This document shows positions 59,743 through 64,000 of a DNA stretch of 64,000 nucleotides, piece after piece. Each line of letters opens with the position of its first letter. Position 1 is the first letter of the stretch. This DNA is from Tubiluchus corallicola (lineage: Eukaryota; Priapulida; Priapulimorpha; Priapulimorphida; Tubiluchidae), in NCBI GenBank assembly GCA_030141605.1, contig JAQGDQ010000078.1, positions 494,001-558,000 on the forward strand, read 5' to 3'. A model generated the notes under the pieces. It had not been told where the DNA came from and did not search any database. It saw only the letters and a list, made by a program, of their open reading frames with translations. A program made the position numbers and the translations under genes.

Positions 59743-61350
59743 AAGCTTACGATGGGAAAGCAGCCCTTTAAGCTGTTAACTTATTTTGTTGATGACTGCA
59801 GTTTTTATGTTTGATAGCAGAACAATAATTTAACTTGATTTATTTCAATAACTGTGTACATTTTTAATTGTCATGGGATTTGCATCTTGGAAATATATTG
59901 CAATTATCTTTATACATGTAAACCAAGTATTTATTCTTTTGTCTTTCATGCATCCCATTTTTGTAGCAAAAGAAATGAAATAATGAGAAATCAGAATCCT
60001 GTCTGTGAACTGCTTTTGTACTAAGTTTTTAGTCTTGTTTGGTGTATTTATTTTCATCCGTAATTGCAGTTCAAATAACCCTCTGACCTGGTGCTAATTT
60101 TGACCATCCTTTGATAGGCAGCACAGAAACACGCACCACTGAAAACAGGTAGCGTTAAGCGAGGTTGGCGTTATAACAAGGTTTGACTTTATTTTTGTAT
60201 AGATTTGGGCTTCTCTGAGGGACACGAAATTTGGGCACAGCCATTTTTTCAGCCAGACACTTGGGCGCCAGTGCCAACACACAAATGACGTCCAACATAA
60301 TTTTTCTCTTGTGCTACATATGACATTACCTAATAGGCTAAAATTTTTGTAGGAATTCTCATCCTCTACCTCATTACCATGTCAAGCTAAGTTTAACTCA
60401 ATTAATGCGTATAAAACACTGCTGCCGAATGCATAATGTTAACATGCACCGTATTTTGCAAGAGATACAGCAAAAATGCTTATACAGTCAACCTCGGGTA
60501 TAAGGCACTCGCTTATAAGTGACCACCAACGCTGGTCCCGATTTTTTGTAACGTTTTTCCTTATAAAAATCTTCGCGTATAAGGTACTCCGATATAAAGG
60601 ACTTTCGGTTATAAGGGACGATATCTTCAATTCCCGCTTGATAGAAACACAGGTAAATTGCCTCGCATATAAGGGACCCTATGATCAAAGCGAAATTGAT
60701 CGATTTTTAACCTCAATCTTTCGGCCTTCGAGCAGCTCGGTTTCCGCAGTCACATACATCTCGCATCACCGAAGGAGCTTCCTGCATACCGTTTGCACTG
60801 AATGTGTAGCAATAATCCATAAAAATATGGGTAAAAGTACAGGTCTAGATACACCCTCGGTCTGACTCAACTTCGGCTATAAGGGAAAATAGGTAGCTGC
60901 CGAATTATCTCTTGCCAAAGTGTCTCCGTGCCCAAATGTTTCATGCATATATGTCTATGTGACTAGTATTTTATTACGTGCACAAAATGATTACAAAAAC
61001 TATACAGACGTGCGATTAGAATGGGATGGTTTTATTTATGAAGAAGAAACATGAAACAAATGGTCAGACACAGCTCAAAACCTAGAAAGTGTCTGACGAC
61101 TATCCTATGTCAGAACAAGTTTTCAAACTTAGCTATGCAAACTACAGCCTAAACAATGTAAATTATGTAAAAGCTGATTCATACAGTAACTGAGGTAATA
61201 GAGTACATTCAGGTTTGAAGATGTTTTCTAGTGTTCAAACTAAAGATGCACACTGACAATTTCTGTTCAATATTGCGACAACGTGCAATGTTCACGACAC
61301 TGGCAAGATGCACGAGCGAAAAACCCCTAGGCCAAAAATACTGCGCATGA
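59743..61350. other. DNAJC9 3' flank, repeats only
   Basis: No gene seen. A lone pogo-like end (GGCGTTATAACAAGGTTTGACTTTAT) lies at about 60165-60195. A second pogo-like repeat starts at 60485. No canonical AATAAA was noticed close after the DNAJC9 stop. Confidence 0.45.
60485..60890. mobile_element. pogo-like element with TATAAGG subterminal repeats
   Basis: Begins CAGTCAACCTCGGGTATAAG after TA. TATAAGG-type motifs recur about six times (for example near 60497, 60580, 60600, 60613, 60667 and 60873), several followed by GAC or ACTC. A good inverted right end was not found. The 129-codon frame inside shows no transposase motif. Confidence 0.55.
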
Positions 61351-61361
61351 GCAACATTCTG

Positions 61362-61430
61362 AACTCAATGGCAGAGCATGGAAGTACTAATCCCAGGCCT
61401 TGGGTTCAAATCCCAACTAGTCAACAATTT
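61362..61430 (+). repeat. tRNA-like sequence, SINE head or tRNA pseudogene
   Basis: CTCAATGGCAGAGCATGGAA, then CCTTGGGTTCAAATCCCAAC, gives an A-box-like block and a good B box with a CTTGGG/CCCAA T-stem. Acceptor pairing is poor, so it is not a working tRNA gene. Confidence 0.5.
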
Positions 61431-62159
61431 TTCAGCATTTCCTTTTTTCAGCTCGTTACCTTTAGTGTGTAATAATGTTATGCAATGAACTACAACGGTT
61501 TATGAACACTCTGGCATTCACAGTCATAATCTAATTAATAAGAATTTTTAATAGATGCCTCTGTATAATAAAATCAACAATTCTCAACAGTTTAGTTATA
61601 CATATGTTTTAGATTTTTCAAACTTTTTTAAACAATTCAGACTGTATAAACTTCAACGAAGGGATACGCGTGCTCGGTAGAGTGTCTGTAGGCAATAATT
61701 GAAGATTGTCATCATTCCTATGATGTGTCCGGTGAAATGAAAATATTACACGATATAATTGCTAATGGTATTGCAACATACTACTGAGCATGTGTATACC
61801 CTTAGACTTTATAAAACAGACAAATTCATCTGAATATTATAAAGGACTTACACATATATTTTAATAATTTGCAATATTACAAATAACATAGCAACTTAGA
61901 CGTAACAGATTTTCTAAAAAACAATAACAAAATGTACAAATTCGCATTGAGAATCACTACTAACAAACAAACATGCATCCTCCAATTATATTATCACAAG
62001 TTGTGAAAAATGTTACACTGTCATAGCAGAATGTAATCACAGCTCTCTTAATTAACTATAATTGTAGATTTAAATATCACGGACGTGTAGAAACTTTTGT
62101 GTATGAAATGCACAAAAGACTTCTTGAGTGGTACAAGTCAGGCTATCGATATTTATCTA

Positions 62160-62420
62160 TTTATAAAGATTCTGCAGCAGAATCTTCATAGTTTACCCAC
62201 GGTTTTTATTTATTTATTATAATTCTGCTGTGATTACAGTAGAATTTTTGTGACTTACCCACGGTTTATATTTATTTAAGATTTTGCTGTGATTACAGCA
62301 AAATCTTAACAAATAAATAAAAACTGTGGGAAAATCAAGAGATTCTCCTGTATTAAGATTTACATTAAGATTTTAGTATTTAAAACAGCAGAATCTTCTT
62401 GATTTACCCATCTTTTTTAT
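62160..62420. repeat. Cluster of palindromic and direct repeats
   Basis: Three related units contain ACCCACGGTTTATATTTATT or close variants and a hairpin. The best is AAGATTTTGCTGT-GATT-ACAGCAAAATCTT-type at 62278-62307, embedded in a longer palindrome of about 85 bp (62253-62293 against 62296-62338). Hairpin GATTCTGCAGCAGAATC lies at about 62169-62185. Confidence 0.75.
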
Positions 62421-63013
62421 TTATTTATTTAGAAGTATTATTATTATTTATGCCTTTTCGCTTCTTTAATAACTTGCACACGCACAGGGTTAGGGTCACA
62501 AAACTCACAGGGCCCACTCCCCAGGTAAGGGGATTTATGTTTACACATAAGCCATCACCCACCGATCAAAAAGTGACAAGTTCAGATTTGCCGAAGCTGT
62601 TAGTGTCAAGCACAACCGTACTTATGTGAACATATAAGTACAAAGTCTTGTTAACCATCTTGATAACCATTTTTATTTGTAAGTATAAAAAAGCTGTCAC
62701 AGAAGCAGAATCTTACCACAGTTTTTGACACAGTCGTAAACGTCCACTAGCTCCAGTTATTATTCACCTGAGAAACAAGTTTAATTAACCCTCTTTTCTG
62801 CAGTTAAATTACTGAATTTTTAGGGATTAATGGATTATGGACATCATACGTTAAATGACATCTCTTCCATTAAAGTTGTGCCACAGTGCAGTAACGCCAA
62901 AGTGTAAATGCAGTAAAAGAAAGCAAGAAACTGATTGTGATTTGAAGTGTTTCTTTTCTAAACAAAATGAAGAAGAAACATGATACACACACAGAAAGAT
63001 ATATAACTGTGTG

Positions 63014-63373
63014 AAAGGCCTGATTATCCTATGGAGGCCAGTATAGGCTGCTGCCTAGGACCCTCAAGCTCTGGTAACATTTGGTATAAAATCAGTTTTT
63101 CTCTATGGTTGTGTTGAAATATGTGCTAATTTAGTTTGCAATAAATAGTGAAATAGTGGGATTTCTTAAAGTTATTGACAAACAAGAGATAGTTATTCTA
63201 GTTTATTTAAAGAATTTACAATAAGTTTACTTCAAAGGTATGTAATGTGGCTAGATATATCACGAGTAAAAAATATTCAAGACAGGTGTGGGCGAGGTTT
63301 TAGGATGGCTCTGCCTGAGTGAGGCCCATAATTTCATTAGCTTAGGGGCCCAAAAGGTCATAATCTGACTCTG
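63014..63373 (+). mobile_element. hAT-like miniature element, 360 bp, diverged
   Basis: Related over its length to 21073-21446, including CACGAGTAAAAAATATTCAA and CCATAATTTCATTAG. Ends are decayed (AAAGGCCTGATTA and TAATCTGACTCTG). Flanking octamers ACTGTGTG and TCTGTATG match at six of eight, consistent with an old 8-bp duplication. Confidence 0.75.
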
Positions 63374-64000
63374 TCTGTATGCGTGCATCTATGTATTAGT
63401 TTATAAATACATGCACTATGTACAATTGTACATACATTATGTTTATAAATGTACATACTACGTAATTGTACAAGCTTTACATTACAGACAAGCAGACATT
63501 GTCAATCTTATATTACGTAATCAGACTTTGCTGGTGCACAGCACACAGTACACATCAGCTACTATTATTTTTTGCTTTCTTTTGCTGCACATTTTTACGG
63601 CTTTCAGCCAGGTAGAATCTGCACATTTCTAGGGCTTTCAGCCAGGTAGAATCCGTCTGTATTGTATAGATGAAATACAATGGGAACAATGCTCAACCAT
63701 TTTTTTCACATGCAAAGTACAGCTCAGATTCTAAGTACCTGCATCACTTGGCAGCAAGAAACTTGGGATGTTATCAACCAAGATCAAAACTTAGCCAAGT
63801 TTGCAAGTATAGTATAAATGAAACAGAGTAGGATATATGTGGGAGAATAAGTGCAGAAAACTTTCACTGTCAGCAACTTCCTTACTTTTAAGGCTAATCC
63901 TGTGACAGGAAAAGTAAAAAATTATAAGTACTGACACTCCCAAATATGTCATCCCTGTAAAAAATGATAAATAATGAATGCACCCTCTTCTATTCACTCA
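63374..64000. other. Right edge, nothing recognised
   Basis: AT-rich. A direct repeat of TTTCAGCCAGGTAGAATC occurs at about 63603 and 63637. No gene was supported. Confidence 0.4.

Noticed and set aside
60476-60865. A 129-codon frame
   Set aside because: It covers the TATAAGG repeat element and has no recognisable protein pattern.
61362-61430. A possible second tRNA gene
   Set aside because: Only the B box and part of the A box are good; the acceptor stem does not pair.

Overview
This is a piece of an invertebrate animal nuclear genome. It is AT-rich, with intron-split genes using GT...AG junctions, long introns full of short inverted-repeat transposons, LINE and SINE fragments and microsatellites. 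No bacterial features are present. The phylum cannot be fixed from the sequence; the well conserved exon structure of CABIN1 fits a slowly evolving bilaterian or cnidarian better than a fast-evolving one.

Layout, left to right. (1) 1881-5293, minus strand: the first four coding exons of GNL2 (nucleolar GTPase of 60S ribosome assembly); the GTPase domain lies off the left edge. (2) 5652-5722, plus strand: an intact tRNA-Gly(GCC). (3) 6365-47143, minus strand: a complete 36-exon CABIN1 gene that I could join in phase into 2,297 codons. CABIN1 is the large TPR scaffold of the HIRA histone H3.3 chaperone complex. (4) Inside its 5.9-kb intron 25, on the plus strand, is a two-exon gene (18801-22376) for a 285-residue secreted, probably GPI-anchored, leucine-rich-repeat protein. 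(5) 47144-55061: a gene-free transposon-rich spacer. (6) 55062-59742, plus strand: a complete six-exon DNAJC9 (histone H3-H4 co-chaperone, 254 aa), whose first exon directly follows a broken LINE. (7) 59743-64000: repeats only.

CABIN1 and DNAJC9 are divergently transcribed and both belong to histone H3-H4 supply pathways; whether that neighbourhood means anything is untested. The most informative details are: a hAT-type element inserted exactly at the 5' splice site of CABIN1 exon 34, which duplicated the donor; a decayed partial copy of CABIN1 exon 12 in the neighbouring intron; a 16-bp tandem repeat that multiplies the 3' splice site before exon 5; a 1,162-bp inverted-repeat transposon with a perfect 9-bp target duplication; and several pogo-like and hAT-like miniature elements with recognisable target duplications. 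I found no convincing new multi-gene system. Exon coordinates are hand-derived from splice signals, reading phase and remembered family similarity, with no alignment software.
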